From Streptomyces sp. Edi2 (GTDB taxonomy: Bacteria > Actinomycetota > Actinomycetes > Streptomycetales > Streptomycetaceae): a DNA stretch of 64,000 bases. Below the pieces are notes generated by a model. That model had not been told where the DNA came from. It did not search any database and saw only the letters and a program-made list of their open reading frames with translations. The stretch lies in NCBI RefSeq assembly GCF_040253635.1, contig NZ_JBEJGX010000003.1, positions 1,364,001 through 1,428,000 on the forward strand, given 5' to 3'. Of this stretch, positions 37,028 through 46,011 are shown one piece after another (the stretch's first letter is position 1; the number at the start of each line of letters is the position of its first letter). Both the position numbers and the translations under genes were made by a program.

Positions 37028-38197
37028 TTACCCGGGCAGGTGATTCGCCGCAGGTGGCTCCAGCAGGCTTTCCAGGTTCTTCCGGGCGATCTGCTTGCGG
37101 AACTCCCCCACGTAGGAGGAGTCACCGGAGTCGTGCACTGTCTCGGTCGTCCGGACGGCAGAAGCCTGCTGCCGCCACGTGTGATCCAGGCAGGTGTCGG
37201 AGTAGCTGTCGAGCAGACCGGAATCGTCGTTCTCGATTTGATGGATGACTGCACGGGCGAACACGTCGGCGTCATGGAGGGCGAGACTCATCCCCTGTGC
37301 GCTCATCGGTGAGATGAGGTGCGCCGCGTCCCCGAGAAGGTAGAGCCTGCCGTGGCTCATGGGGCTGAACACCACTCCGCGGAGCGGCACGACCTGCTTG
37401 CTGGCGATCGGCCCCTTGGGAGTGACGGGCTCGCCGAGACGGGTGTCCAGTTCGCTCCAGATGCGGTCGTCAGGCCATTGCTCGATGGTGTCGGTGAGCG
37501 GGCACTGCAGGTAGAGACGGCTGGCGTGCGGGCCGCGGGTGATCTGTGCGGCGAAGCCGCGGGAGTGCACTGCCAGCACGGCCGGCGGGTCGGCAGGCAC
37601 TTCGGCCATGACGGTGAGCCAGGCGTACCCGAACTCGTGGGTGGAGCAGTTGAGGACGTCATCGGGGATGGCCGTCCGGCTGACGCCGCGGAAGCCGTCG
37701 CAGCCGGCGACGAAGTCACCGCTGACGGTCTTGGTCGAGCCGGCCGCGTCCCGGTAGCGCACCAGCGGGTTCTCGGTATCAATGTCGTGCAGGGAAACGT
37801 CTTCGGCTCCGAAGCGCAGATCGCCACCGTCGCGGAGGAAGACCTTGATGAGGTTCTGGACGAGGATCTGCTGGGGGCAGAACACGCCGTCGACATCCTC
37901 CGAGTCGTGATCCACCCTCCACCGCCGCTCTTCTCCCTCGATCAGCAGCGGCATGCTCGCATCGGACTGACCGCGGCTGTGGCCCTCGACGACCTCGGCC
38001 AGCCCCCACTCGTGCAACCGGCGGACCCCGCCGGCGTCGAGAGCCCCGGCTCTCTGCCGCTGCTCTACGTAGTCACGACTGTGCCTTTCCAGGATGATGC
38101 AGGAAATCCCCTTGCGCAGAAGGAAGTTGCCGAGCGCCAGTCCGGCGACCCCGCCTCCCACGATGACGACGGTTGACTTCTTGCCGGTTCGGGTCAT
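37028..38197 (-). CDS. FAD-dependent aromatic hydroxylase (4-hydroxybenzoate 3-monooxygenase-like)
   Basis: 389-residue group A flavoprotein hydroxylase. FAD-binding GxGxxG (VVIVGGGVAGLALGNFLL), the PobA-type RQRAGALDAGGVRRLHEWGL strand, the DG motif (GCDGFRGVSRTAIP) and the GD motif with flavin loop (GRLYLLGDAAHLISPMSAQG). Length and motifs match PobA, which converts 4-hydroxybenzoate to protocatechuate with NAD(P)H. PobA-specific substrate tyrosines could not be checked, so another phenolic acid is possible. An AraC regulator is 219 nt upstream on the same strand, an arrangement known for pobA/pobR. Confidence 0.82.
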   Translation of the reverse strand: MTRTGKKSTVVIVGGGVAGLALGNFLLRKGISCIILERHSRDYVEQRQRAGALDAGGVRRLHEWGLAEVVEGHSRGQSDASMPLLIEGEERRWRVDHDSEDVDGVFCPQQILVQNLIKVFLRDGGDLRFGAEDVSLHDIDTENPLVRYRDAAGSTKTVSGDFVAGCDGFRGVSRTAIPDDVLNCSTHEFGYAWLTVMAEVPADPPAVLAVHSRGFAAQITRGPHASRLYLQCPLTDTIEQWPDDRIWSELDTRLGEPVTPKGPIASKQVVPLRGVVFSPMSHGRLYLLGDAAHLISPMSAQGMSLALHDADVFARAVIHQIENDDSGLLDSYSDTCLDHTWRQQASAVRTTETVHDSGDSSYVGEFRKQIARKNLESLLEPPAANHLPG

Positions 38198-38348
38198 GTG
38201 TTTTCGGGCTCCTCGCAGACGGCGAGGCCGGACGCGCCTGAGCGTGAGCGGCCGTTCCGTCTAGATGGTGTGGCGTACTGACCATCACTGTGCGACTCGA
38301 CCACAGGGGCACCCAACCGGTAAAAGGACAGCCGATGCCGCAAACCCG

Positions 38349-38374
38349 CCAACCTGCCAACCTGCCAACCTGCC
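38349..38374. repeat. Three tandem 8-bp repeats upstream of the hydroxylase gene
   Basis: CCAACCTG occurs three times in a row between the AraC gene and the hydroxylase. It could space regulator half-sites but may be simple slippage. Confidence 0.5.
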
Positions 38375-38416
38375 GCACTCCGATGCACGACGCGCGTCCG
38401 CCGGAGACTCCTGCCG

Positions 38417-39223
38417 CTACGGAAGCGCGGAGCCGGTGCGGAGATCTGCCCGGTAGCTGCCCGGGGTCTGGCCGACGACCGAGGTGAAGGCGTCGATGAA
38501 GCTGGACGGATTCGACCACCCGCATGCCATCGCTGTATCGGTGACCGACATGCCGTTGGTGAGGTGGCCCAGGGCGTGGTGGATGCGAAGCGTGGTGCGC
38601 CACTGGTGGAAGCTCATACCGAGTTCGGTGTGGAACAGCCGGCTCAGGGTGCGTTCGCTGGCTCCCGCAGCACGCCCCAGCTCGGCCAGGGTCGCGGGCC
38701 GCGCAGGGTCGGCGTGCAGGAGGTCGGTGACGGTGCGCAGCCGGTCGTCGCCGGATTCGGGCAGGTGCAGCGACTGCTCGGGAGTGTCGCAGAGCTCGTC
38801 GATCACCACGGCGAGCAACCGTCTGCGGGCGCCGGGGCGGGCCTCCGGCCGCTCGCCGGTGAGCGTCAGGACGGCCTCGCGCAGCAGGGGGCTGACGGCG
38901 AACACGCTTGGCCTGTCCACGAGTTCGCCGCACAGGTCGATCGGGATGGTCAGCACGCGGACGTCGGTGCGGCCGTAGAAGCGATGGGAGTGGGCGAAGC
39001 CGGGTGGCGTCCACGTCATGCGGTGGGCCGGGGCGACCCAGGTTCCGCGTTCGGTCGTGGTGGCGAGTGTCCCGGCGGCAGCGTAGACGAGTTGCCCGTG
39101 GTCATGGGTGTGGGGATCGAGGTGAGAGCCGTGCGGCAGCCATCCGGCCCCGCTGGACGTGGGCTGCGGCCCTGTGGACCGCGGCTTTAAGGGCCCCGGA
39201 GGGGGCTGGAAGGTCTTCAGCAT
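38417..39223 (-). CDS. AraC-family transcriptional regulator
   Basis: 268 residues: N-terminal cupin-type sensor (HLDPHTHDHGQLVYAAAGTL, TPPGFAHSHRFYG) and a C-terminal double HTH (LAELGRAAGASERTLSRLFH, AMACGWSNPSSFIDAFTSVV, then GQTPGSYR). ATG 39223 is taken because the longer frame upstream gives random sequence. Probably activates the downstream aromatic hydroxylase gene in response to its substrate; inference from adjacency. Confidence 0.88.
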   Translation of the reverse strand: MLKTFQPPPGPLKPRSTGPQPTSSGAGWLPHGSHLDPHTHDHGQLVYAAAGTLATTTERGTWVAPAHRMTWTPPGFAHSHRFYGRTDVRVLTIPIDLCGELVDRPSVFAVSPLLREAVLTLTGERPEARPGARRRLLAVVIDELCDTPEQSLHLPESGDDRLRTVTDLLHADPARPATLAELGRAAGASERTLSRLFHTELGMSFHQWRTTLRIHHALGHLTNGMSVTDTAMACGWSNPSSFIDAFTSVVGQTPGSYRADLRTGSALP

Positions 39224-40207
39224 CAGATGACAGTCTGCCGGTGGCGCATCACCTGGTGCGGGTCGGACAGGAGCTGTGCCGCACCTGCGGCAGCTCACGT
39301 CCTGTGATCCCCGCGCATGCGGGGGGGGGGGTGGTCCCGTGGCGCGCTCGACTGCCGGGACGATCTGCTGGAGTCGGCAGGCGTCCCGGACGCAATCGCG
39401 TTGTGCCACTGACCGCCGCGGAGCCTGGCCGCGCCTTGAGCAACAGCGTGCCCACCCATGCGGTGTCGCGGTGGATGGCCACAGCTCCATCAAGATCACG
39501 GTGGATCGGCCCGGTCACCTCACCCCCGACGGCAGTGCGCACTGCTTGCTGTCAGGTCATCAAGACGACCGTCGGCGCGCACATACTCAGCGGATCCCCA
39601 GCTCCCCGAGTACCCGGTGCTGAGTTGGTGCCGGCCTGGCCGGGAAGTACAGGTAACAGACCCCTCCCGAGCCGCTCTTGACCTGGCCGTTTGCGTCCTT
39701 GCGCTTGGTTCTCAGCCAGATGTTCTCGAACTGGGAGGCGAGGCAGTAGCAGACACGGGACGGGGTGGCAAATATGCAGGTCAACGGCTTGGGCTCGTCC
39801 GCTCCGAACGAGCCCAAGCTGGGCCGTGCTGAGTTCGTGCTGACTTCCGCTGCCGCCCATTCCGGTCCGGTCGGGGGTGTGGTGCTGGATCGGTGCTGAC
39901 TTCCGGCATCGGCGGGTGATACGCCGAGCCCAGGACCGCGACGTGCTCACTCTTCGCTGTGCGTCGCCCCGGTTCCCATGCCGTCTCCCTCGCGGAGGCC
40001 CGCCACGACGGGCTCGCGAAGGCCAAACGGCGTTGCCTGAGGCCTTTGCTACGGCCGCGTCCCGTCCCTTTCGTGTCGCATTCCCGGCCTACGGAAATAA
40101 GCGCTGTGGACCAACCGATCTGAACCATCCTCGCAGAGGAAGACCGCGCGACATTCCAGAGAATGGCGTACAGAGCAAAGCTCTATCCGGGTGATCTTCT
40201 GGGGGAA
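39224..40207. other. Degenerate intergenic region
   Basis: Almost 1 kb without a convincing gene. It contains an orphan CRISPR-like repeat (39304-39338), a hairpin (CCGGGACG/CGTCCCGG, about 39356-39391) and a minus-strand frame at 39587-39817 with protein-like but unidentified composition. It ends at the IS5-family insertion. Confidence 0.45.
39304..39338. repeat. Single orphan type I-E-like CRISPR repeat with an expanded G run
   Basis: GTGATCCCCGCGCATGCGGG, more G's, then GTGGTCCC. Apart from about six extra G's it is the 29-bp repeat form used by Streptomyces type I-E arrays (GTGxTCCCCGC...GCGGGG.TGGTCCC). No second copy occurs within the next 61 or 122 bases and there are no cas genes nearby. 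Confidence 0.55.
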
Positions 40208-40226
40208 CTAGGCACTGTTTCTCGGA

Positions 40227-40586
40227 TCATGTTCGGAGCCAGATCATGAGGGTCGCGACCGTGACGGTTCCGAGGTAGACGTAGGCGCGTTTCTCGTAGC
40301 GGGTGGCGACGGCCCGGAAGCCCTTGAGGCGGTTGATGGCTCGCTCGACAGTGTTGCGTTTCTTGTAGCGTTCGCTGTCGAATCCGGTGGGCCGGCCGCC
40401 GTCGGAGCCGCGGTTGTGGCGGTGTCGTTGCTGGTCGAGGCGTTCGGGGATGGTGTGCCGGATTCCGCCTCGTCGCAGGTAACGGCGGTTCTTGCGGGAG
40501 GTGTAGGCCTTGTCCGCCAGGACGTGGTCGGGCCGGGTGCGGGGCCGTCCGACTCCGGTGCGGGGCACGGAAACCTGCTCCAGCAC
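40227..40586 (-). CDS. IS5-family transposase, C-terminal frame (orfB)
   Basis: The frame is open from about 40740 (GGGQIGECLGRSRGGFTTKI and LVLTPGHYGDGPQFERVLEQ) and holds the second DDE aspartate (DHVLADKAYTSRKN) and the glutamate (RNTVERAINRLKGFRAVATR). It is normally made as a fusion with orfA by frameshifting; 40586 is only the first start codon in the frame. Confidence 0.85.
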   Translation of the reverse strand: MLEQVSVPRTGVGRPRTRPDHVLADKAYTSRKNRRYLRRGGIRHTIPERLDQQRHRHNRGSDGGRPTGFDSERYKKRNTVERAINRLKGFRAVATRYEKRAYVYLGTVTVATLMIWLRT

Positions 40587-40624
40587 CCGCTCGAACTGGG
40601 GGCCGTCACCGTAGTGCCCGGGTG

Positions 40625-41158
40625 TCAGAACGAGCGCGAGGGGCCGGCATCGTCCCTCGACGGCGAGGTGGATTTTGGTGGTGAAGCCGCCGCGGGAGCG
40701 TCCCAGGCATTCGCCGATCTGACCACCTCCTCCAATCGGACGGCCAGTTTCCGCAGCACCGGACCGACCCGGTTTGTCCCCTGCCCGGCCCCCTTTTGAG
40801 GAACCGCGGCTGGGGGCACCTTCCTCGCGCCGGCGGCGTGCTGGTGAGCCCGCACCGCGGTGGAGTCCACTGACACCTCCCAGTCGATTCGGCCCTCAGC
40901 ATCCTCGGCGGCCTGGACACGGGACAGCAGCCTCTCCCACGTTCCGTCCGCTGACCAGCGGCGATGACGTTTGTAGACCGTCTCCCACGGCCCGAACCGC
41001 TCGGGAAGATCCCGCCACTGCACACCCGTCCGCACCCGGTACAGCACCCCGTTAATCACCCGCCGATGATCACTCCACCGACCCCCACGCGCACCACCCC
41101 GAGGCAAGAACGACTCCAGTCGATGCCACTCCGCATTCGTTAAATCCCCACGACCCAT
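40625..41158 (-). CDS. IS5-family transposase, N-terminal frame (orfA)
   Basis: 177 residues from ATG 41158 (MGRGDLTNAEWHRLESFLPR). It contains the DUF4096-type helix-turn-helix (RRVINGVLYRVRTGVQWRDL, then PERFGPWETVYKRHRRW) and the first DDE aspartate in WEVSVDSTAVRAHQHAAG. The frame departs from homology after LRKLAVRLEEV. Continuation lies in the other frame, so a frameshift near 40735 (GGAGGAGGTGGTC) makes the full enzyme. Confidence 0.87.
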   Translation of the reverse strand: MGRGDLTNAEWHRLESFLPRGGARGGRWSDHRRVINGVLYRVRTGVQWRDLPERFGPWETVYKRHRRWSADGTWERLLSRVQAAEDAEGRIDWEVSVDSTAVRAHQHAAGARKVPPAAVPQKGAGQGTNRVGPVLRKLAVRLEEVVRSANAWDAPAAASPPKSTSPSRDDAGPSRSF

Positions 41159-41257
41159 GAAACCAGCCTGACCCCAACACCCCACCCACGTCCGGAGATC
41201 CGAGAACACTGCCTAGTACTCCAGTCGCAGTTCGCTATTGGTGCTGAGGAACGACCC

Positions 41258-43213
41258 TCACTCCAGCCAGTCGGCGGGAATCAGGGCCCTGCGCTGGCCG
41301 TCCTGAGGACGCCAGTTCTCGACAACGGCGTCCTGGAACCACTTATCGGGCAGATTGGCATGGTCGCACACGATGATCTGAAGGCCTCCGTCCGCTTCCT
41401 GTGCGACATCGTGCAGCAGCTTGAAGTAAGTGGTGACGGCCGCCCAGTCGGCGTCTTCGACGGTGGTAGCGTCGCGGATCTTTTCGGGGAAGAACGCCTG
41501 GGTGGGCTGGTCCAGCATCAGGAAGCGAGGCACGGGCCTGCGGTTGCGCAGAAAGTAGGTGTGCAGGGCCAGATGGGCAACGAGGTGGTAGCCGATCCAG
41601 TTCTTTGCGCTGCCGATGCGGGTCAGGGGCAACCGTCCCTCCGCGCGGCGGACGATGACATTGAGCTGCGAGAGGCTAATACGGACCTCTTCGGCCGTCG
41701 CGGCCTGACCGAGGCTCAGTCGTTGCGCCCAGGACGTCATGAGCCCGGCCACGTCGGTAAGCCGGCGTTCCGTCTCGGCGGTGACGTCGTCCTCGTCGAC
41801 CATTTCCTGAAGGACCTCGACACGTTCCTGGGCGAGTGTGAGGTCGTTGCGCAGCCGGCGTACGTCGTTTTCGGAGAGGACGCCAGCAGCGGCGCGTTCC
41901 TGAGCGATACGTCCTTGGACATAGGCGATGCGCACTTGCTGGTCCTGCAGGTTCCTCATCCGCTCGTCACTGGCGTTGATTTCCTTCAGTTGAGCGCCAT
42001 TGAGGCGGAGGCGTTCGGCAACCACTTCGCGTTGGGTCTCCAGGCTGCGGCGGTGTTCTTCGCGTACGGGCTGGAGGGTTTCGGCGTGAGTAAGTTCGTC
42101 GGCCAAGTGCCGGGTCAGGGCGGCGATGTCGGCGGCGGAGGGGTCGGGATCGTCCAGCGGGCGTGAGCACATGGGGCAGACGTCGGCATGCTGGTCTTCA
42201 TCTTCGGGCCCGAGCAATTCGAGGGTTTTGAGCCGGTCGAGCTGCAGGTGCAGTTCTCCGGTGAACGTGTGACCTTGCTGGTGCCAGCGGTCGACCATGG
42301 CCAGGGCATCGTTGAGTTGCTGCCAGCGCTCACGCAGTTCTCGGCGCTCCTGCGTGAGGGCTTGGCTGCGGTCTTGCAGGTTGGTTGGACCGTCTGCGGT
42401 GATAGGCGCAACCGTCAAGGCACGGTCCAACAGCGATCGGGCCTGCTGCGGGTCCAGGGCCGGCGGGAGATCCTGCAGGAGTCCTTCGCGTTCCGCCAGG
42501 CGCAGCAGGGCTGCCTGTCGGGTGTCGATGCCATCCCTGCGGCGGACAGCGTCATCGAATTTGCGTTGGGCGGCGCGCTGTTCGCGCAGTGCCTCGCCGA
42601 GTTGGTGGCGGCGTAGGGCCTGTTCGGGACCGGCGGCACCCAGGAAGTAAGGCAGGGTGTCCTTGATCGCCTGTGCGATGCCATTCTCGGTCTGACGGTG
42701 AAAGAGTGCGCTCTGATTGGCGATCTCGTTCTGCTTCTGGAAGCACAGCAGCGCTGCCTGGGCGATGGACACATCGAAGGGGTAGCGGGCCGCGCCCGTG
42801 GGAGGCTGGAAACGGAAGTCCTCGATGCCCAGGCGTGCGCTGAGCTGATTGCGCAGCGCGGTGACATCTGCGTCGGCTCTCATCTCGTCGCCGCGGGGAA
42901 GCTCAAGGTTCTCGTCACCGAAACGGATCATGGCCTTAGTAGTGGAGTCTCCAGCCGGCCGCGGCCGAGCCAGGACCATCCGGGTGGTGCCGAAGGTGAC
43001 CAAGACGGCGTACCAGCCGACGGTCTGGTCGATGGGCTCGTCTGGGAAGTTGGGCTTCTTGCGACCCAGGCAGTACTCAACGATGTCGAGGACTTCGGAC
43101 TTTCCGGTCTCCGATTCGCCAGTGAGGATGTTCAGCGCCCCGGGGCGGAAACGAATGACCCGGGGAACGGGTCGGCCGTCTCGGTGGTAAAGGGCCAGGG
43201 CGAGTAGCTGCAT
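41258..43213 (-). CDS. SMC/Rad50-like ATPase of an ABC three-component system (DUF3732)
   Basis: 651 residues. Walker A GESETGKSEV at 32-41 and Walker B LMLDQPTQAFF near residue 565 bracket two long coiled coils (about 200-330 and 385-500). A CPMC pair near residue 345 resembles a Rad50 zinc hook. This is the DUF3732 pattern. In ABC-3C systems such ATPases are thought to sense invading nucleic acid and unleash an effector. Third gene of the operon, 39 nt after the middle component. Confidence 0.85.
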   Translation of the reverse strand: MQLLALALYHRDGRPVPRVIRFRPGALNILTGESETGKSEVLDIVEYCLGRKKPNFPDEPIDQTVGWYAVLVTFGTTRMVLARPRPAGDSTTKAMIRFGDENLELPRGDEMRADADVTALRNQLSARLGIEDFRFQPPTGAARYPFDVSIAQAALLCFQKQNEIANQSALFHRQTENGIAQAIKDTLPYFLGAAGPEQALRRHQLGEALREQRAAQRKFDDAVRRRDGIDTRQAALLRLAEREGLLQDLPPALDPQQARSLLDRALTVAPITADGPTNLQDRSQALTQERRELRERWQQLNDALAMVDRWHQQGHTFTGELHLQLDRLKTLELLGPEDEDQHADVCPMCSRPLDDPDPSAADIAALTRHLADELTHAETLQPVREEHRRSLETQREVVAERLRLNGAQLKEINASDERMRNLQDQQVRIAYVQGRIAQERAAAGVLSENDVRRLRNDLTLAQERVEVLQEMVDEDDVTAETERRLTDVAGLMTSWAQRLSLGQAATAEEVRISLSQLNVIVRRAEGRLPLTRIGSAKNWIGYHLVAHLALHTYFLRNRRPVPRFLMLDQPTQAFFPEKIRDATTVEDADWAAVTTYFKLLHDVAQEADGGLQIIVCDHANLPDKWFQDAVVENWRPQDGQRRALIPADWLE

Positions 43214-43252
43214 GACGGGTCTGTAGCTCCTTTACGGGGTGCGAGAACGGGG

Positions 43253-43741
43253 TTAGGGGCGGACGCCGAGGAGAGTGAACGCCGTCACTGGTTCGGTTGC
43301 GGACAGCCATCGTCCGACCAGGGCCGCGCGGCGTGCGCAGTCAGCGACTTCGATGCCCTGGTCAGCAGTGGCAGGGCGGGGTACTCGAGGGCAGCGCAGG
43401 CCCTGACCGGCCATCTCCACGGCCCGGTGGCGCAGGCCGGTGCGCAGGCTGGCTCGGGTGTAGTCGGTCAGCGCACCGGCTCGGTCGGCGAAGGCGGCCT
43501 GATGACGTGGATGCTCGGTCAGCCAGGCCGCCATAGTGCGGCTGGCTTTGACCGGCAGGTCCGCGCGAATGTCCGCGGGCAGGACGAACGGTAGGACAAG
43601 GAAGGCGCTGGGCCAGGGCAGGGGGGTGCGGGCGCCGGTTTTGGCAGCCGCGTTGATGCTGCAAGCCAGCAGATAAGCGCCAAAGGCAGGGTTGAGCAGG
43701 GCTTGGGCCTCAGGAAGTCGCTTGGTGGAAGCCACGGTCAC
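43253..43741 (-). CDS. ABC three-component system middle component
   Basis: 162 residues. EAQALLNPAFGAYLLACSIN and LPWPSAFLVLPFVLPADIRA are the recognisable family features: the NPAF motif and the LPLVL-type strand of ABC-3C middle components. Thought to link the effector to the ATPase. GTG 43741 overlaps the effector's stop (GTGA), so the two are translationally coupled. Assignment relies strongly on operon context. Confidence 0.75.
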   Translation of the reverse strand: MTVASTKRLPEAQALLNPAFGAYLLACSINAAAKTGARTPLPWPSAFLVLPFVLPADIRADLPVKASRTMAAWLTEHPRHQAAFADRAGALTDYTRASLRTGLRHRAVEMAGQGLRCPRVPRPATADQGIEVADCARRAALVGRWLSATEPVTAFTLLGVRP

Positions 43742-44979
43742 TTCTCCCGCTCGTTGGCGCGGTCCTGGCACAGGGATGAGAAGTCGGGGTGCCAGCCCGG
43801 GCCTTCGTCCGAATCTGCGTGGTCGGCAAGGCTGTGCATAGTGCCACGACCCACCCAGCCGACGGTGCTGCTGCCAAGGCGCGCCGGCTCGTCGGCCACC
43901 TTGTCCATTGTCTTGCTGAGCACGTTCTTGCCGACGCTGCGCTTGTCAGCCTCATCACTGTCGACGTCGAGATCGTCGATGAGGTCGACGAAGATGTGGT
44001 CCCACTCGTCCCACAGCCGCTGCTCGTAGTCCTCCAGTCCTTGTTCGGTGATCTTGAAGGTACGCAGCCACTCGGAGCGCTGGGCGCGCGCATGGTGGTA
44101 GTCGCGCAGGTAGGTGGCGATGGCACGGTCCTTCAGGCCGATCCACCGCATCTGGGCGACCACCAAGTCGCCGTCGTAAGCGGCGACCTCCGCTTCAGTC
44201 AGCCGACGCAGCGCCTCAGTGATGGGCAGATTTTCCCCGGCGAACTGGTCGCCCACTTCATCCAGCCGGCACAGGAGTTCCTGAGCCGACACGGAGGCCC
44301 TCTGCCGCGTAGGGTCCTTGCGCTCTAGCAGTTGCACGGCCACGCGGTACCACCACCCTTTGATCTGGTCGAGGACCGCGTCCTGCTGGTTGACCCGGAT
44401 CCCCAATGCTTTGGCAAGACTAGGGTCGAGGTCTGACATCACCGGGGAGCCGTCGCTGATCACCAGGGCGTCGACGAACTGGTAGCGCCGCGACGGGGAC
44501 AGTTCCAGGAACATCTTGCGTTCCTCGGCCGTGGTCTGCGGGCCGTCCGCATCTGCCACCTGTTCCATGCGGGCCAGGGCCGCCGGTACGTCCCTTTGGG
44601 CTCCGCGGCGCAGTTGGTAATAGAAAGTGCCTTCGGCGGCCACCTGCGTGGTGACCAAGCGCAGCAGGGGCATCGACTCGGCTCCAGGATTGCCGAGCTT
44701 GTTCAGCGCGTCGACCCACGATGCAACCGAGCGCCAGAAATCCTTGCCCGTTTCGCTGAGCTGTCCTGCCTCACCTCGGTGCTTGGACTGCAACAGCTCC
44801 GCTGGCGTACCGCTGCCGTGCATGAACTCGATGTCGTCGAGCACCTCCATGCGCACTTCTGCCGCAGGGTTGTCCCAGCTTCGCTCGGCCAGTTCCAAGA
44901 GGGCGAGCTCGCACTGGTAGAGGTACCCGATCATCTGGCCAGCCGCCGAATGCGATCCTGCTTGCGCCACGTTCCCCAC
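43738..44979 (-). CDS. ABC three-component effector, putative PD-(D/E)XK nuclease (DUF4297/Cap4-like)
   Basis: 413 residues from GTG 44979 (GTG 44970 also possible). The N-terminus reads AAGQMIGYLYQCELALLELA, then MEVLDDIEFMHG and AELLQSKHR. The D48-D49 ... Q64-x-K66 arrangement is what Cap4/DUF4297 dsDNA nucleases show. The remainder (about 110-413) is an all-alpha C-terminal region of the type that docks with the middle component and ATPase. First gene of the three-gene operon; its start is followed closely by the active-site region. The nuclease activity is predicted only. Confidence 0.72.
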   Translation of the reverse strand: MGNVAQAGSHSAAGQMIGYLYQCELALLELAERSWDNPAAEVRMEVLDDIEFMHGSGTPAELLQSKHRGEAGQLSETGKDFWRSVASWVDALNKLGNPGAESMPLLRLVTTQVAAEGTFYYQLRRGAQRDVPAALARMEQVADADGPQTTAEERKMFLELSPSRRYQFVDALVISDGSPVMSDLDPSLAKALGIRVNQQDAVLDQIKGWWYRVAVQLLERKDPTRQRASVSAQELLCRLDEVGDQFAGENLPITEALRRLTEAEVAAYDGDLVVAQMRWIGLKDRAIATYLRDYHHARAQRSEWLRTFKITEQGLEDYEQRLWDEWDHIFVDLIDDLDVDSDEADKRSVGKNVLSKTMDKVADEPARLGSSTVGWVGRGTMHSLADHADSDEGPGWHPDFSSLCQDRANEREK

Positions 44980-45438
44980 TAGTGATCGAGTGCGAAGCCC
45001 TTCAAGGCACCGACCTGGCCGGGCCCCCTGGATTCGCGTACCAAAGGGCCTTGCGATGCGTCGTCCTGCATGGCACGCACGACGGTCGGCAGCATTGCTG
45101 GGGCTACCGAATATCACCTTTACCGAGTTGCTGACAATCGATAGCCCATCGTCCCATGGGTCCGGGCGAGGGGTCCGCCCCGCCACTACAGACAACGCGT
45201 GTTCCTCCCGAGAGGTTCCACGGGGGCTGGATCTGCTCACTGCCCCGACGGGACTTCATCCGTCAACCGCGAAGAAAATCGAACATGCTTGCGCGTGTGG
45301 CTTACTTCATCTCCACGACCGAATCCACGCGGAGGCGAGCAGGATGGCCGTGAGTCCAGAGGGCGTGGGGCGCCATGCCGTTTGGTACAGCCGCGATCCG
45401 CTTCTATCGTGTCGCTCCCGACTGACGGAAGTGGAACT
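44980..45438. other. Upstream region of the ABC-3C operon
   Basis: 459 nt of divergent intergenic DNA between the effector gene and the excisionase-like gene. Frames on both strands look random. No repeat or RNA gene found. Confidence 0.4.
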
Positions 45439-45624
45439 GTGAAGCAACCGATGTGGACTGTCGCGACCCTGGCCGACTTTCTCCAGAAGCCCATCTCATG
45501 GGTTTACGACAATCACGAAAAGCAGGCCATACCCAGCTTCCGCGTGGGACAACAACTACGGTTCTGGCCCAACGAAATAATGCACTGGCTGGAAAGCAAC
45601 TGCCGCGAACGAGAGGCGGCATGA
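45439..45624 (+). CDS. Excisionase-like small HTH protein
   Basis: 61 residues (MWTVATLADFLQKPISWVYD, then IPSFRVGQQLRFWPNEIMHW). A MerR/Xis-type winged helix typical of the small DNA-binding excisionases of actinomycete integrative elements. GTG 45439 or ATG 45451. No integrase follows; only transposase and prophage debris, so this is probably the surviving end of an integrated element. Confidence 0.7.
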   Translation: MKQPMWTVATLADFLQKPISWVYDNHEKQAIPSFRVGQQLRFWPNEIMHWLESNCREREAA

Positions 45625-45787
45625 ACGTGAGGTGCTGCCCAGGAGGAGGCAGTACCGGATCGGCAGCTCGCTTTCGGCTGCCAAGGCAGGAAAGAGCACC
45701 GCCGAGGCACTGCCAGGCGACGGGGCACCGCCAGAGGACACAGATGTGTGAAGGTCACCCCGGTGAGCGGGACGTCACCAAGTCCTC

Positions 45788-46008
45788 ATCGTGGACGGGA
45801 CGCTGGTGCGCACCCGGGATCGGACGGTGTCCGCCTCGTCCAGGAACTACCGTTACTCGGCGAACCCTCAGGTCCTCACCAAGCCCGAGACCCGCATCGT
45901 GCTGGCCGTCGGCCAGCCGCTGCCGGGCAACCGCAACGACTGCACCGCCTTCGTCGCCGAGTCCGGTATCAAGGACGCCTGCGGCAACGCGATCGTCGGG
46001 CTTGGGCG
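45788..46008 (+). pseudogene. Middle fragment of an IS5-type transposase
   Basis: IVDGTLVRTRDRTVSASSRN, then NYRYSANPQVLTKPETRIVL and LPGNRNDCTAFVAESGIKDA: the central DDE segment of a transposase family ending RVEHTFARMKxxKILRD. N- and C-terminal parts are missing. A matching C-terminal piece lies at 49425 on the same strand. Confidence 0.75.
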
Positions 46009-46011
46009 ATA

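Larger units (their letters stand above)
40212..41212. mobile_element. IS5-family insertion sequence, complete (1001 bp)
   Basis: Flanked by the 4-bp duplication CTAG (40208-40211 and 41213-41216), matching the YTAR targets of the IS5 group. Imperfect terminal inverted repeats: GCACTGTTTCTCGGATC at the left, GCAGTGTTCTCGGATC at the right. Carries two overlapping transposase frames on the minus strand. Confidence 0.9.

Noticed and set aside
39304..39338. A CRISPR array
   Set aside because: Only one repeat-like unit is present, with an expanded G run, no second copy at 61-bp spacing and no cas genes.
39587..39817. A 76-residue minus-strand gene
   Set aside because: Composition is protein-like but there is no ribosome site, no recognised family and the region is otherwise degenerate.
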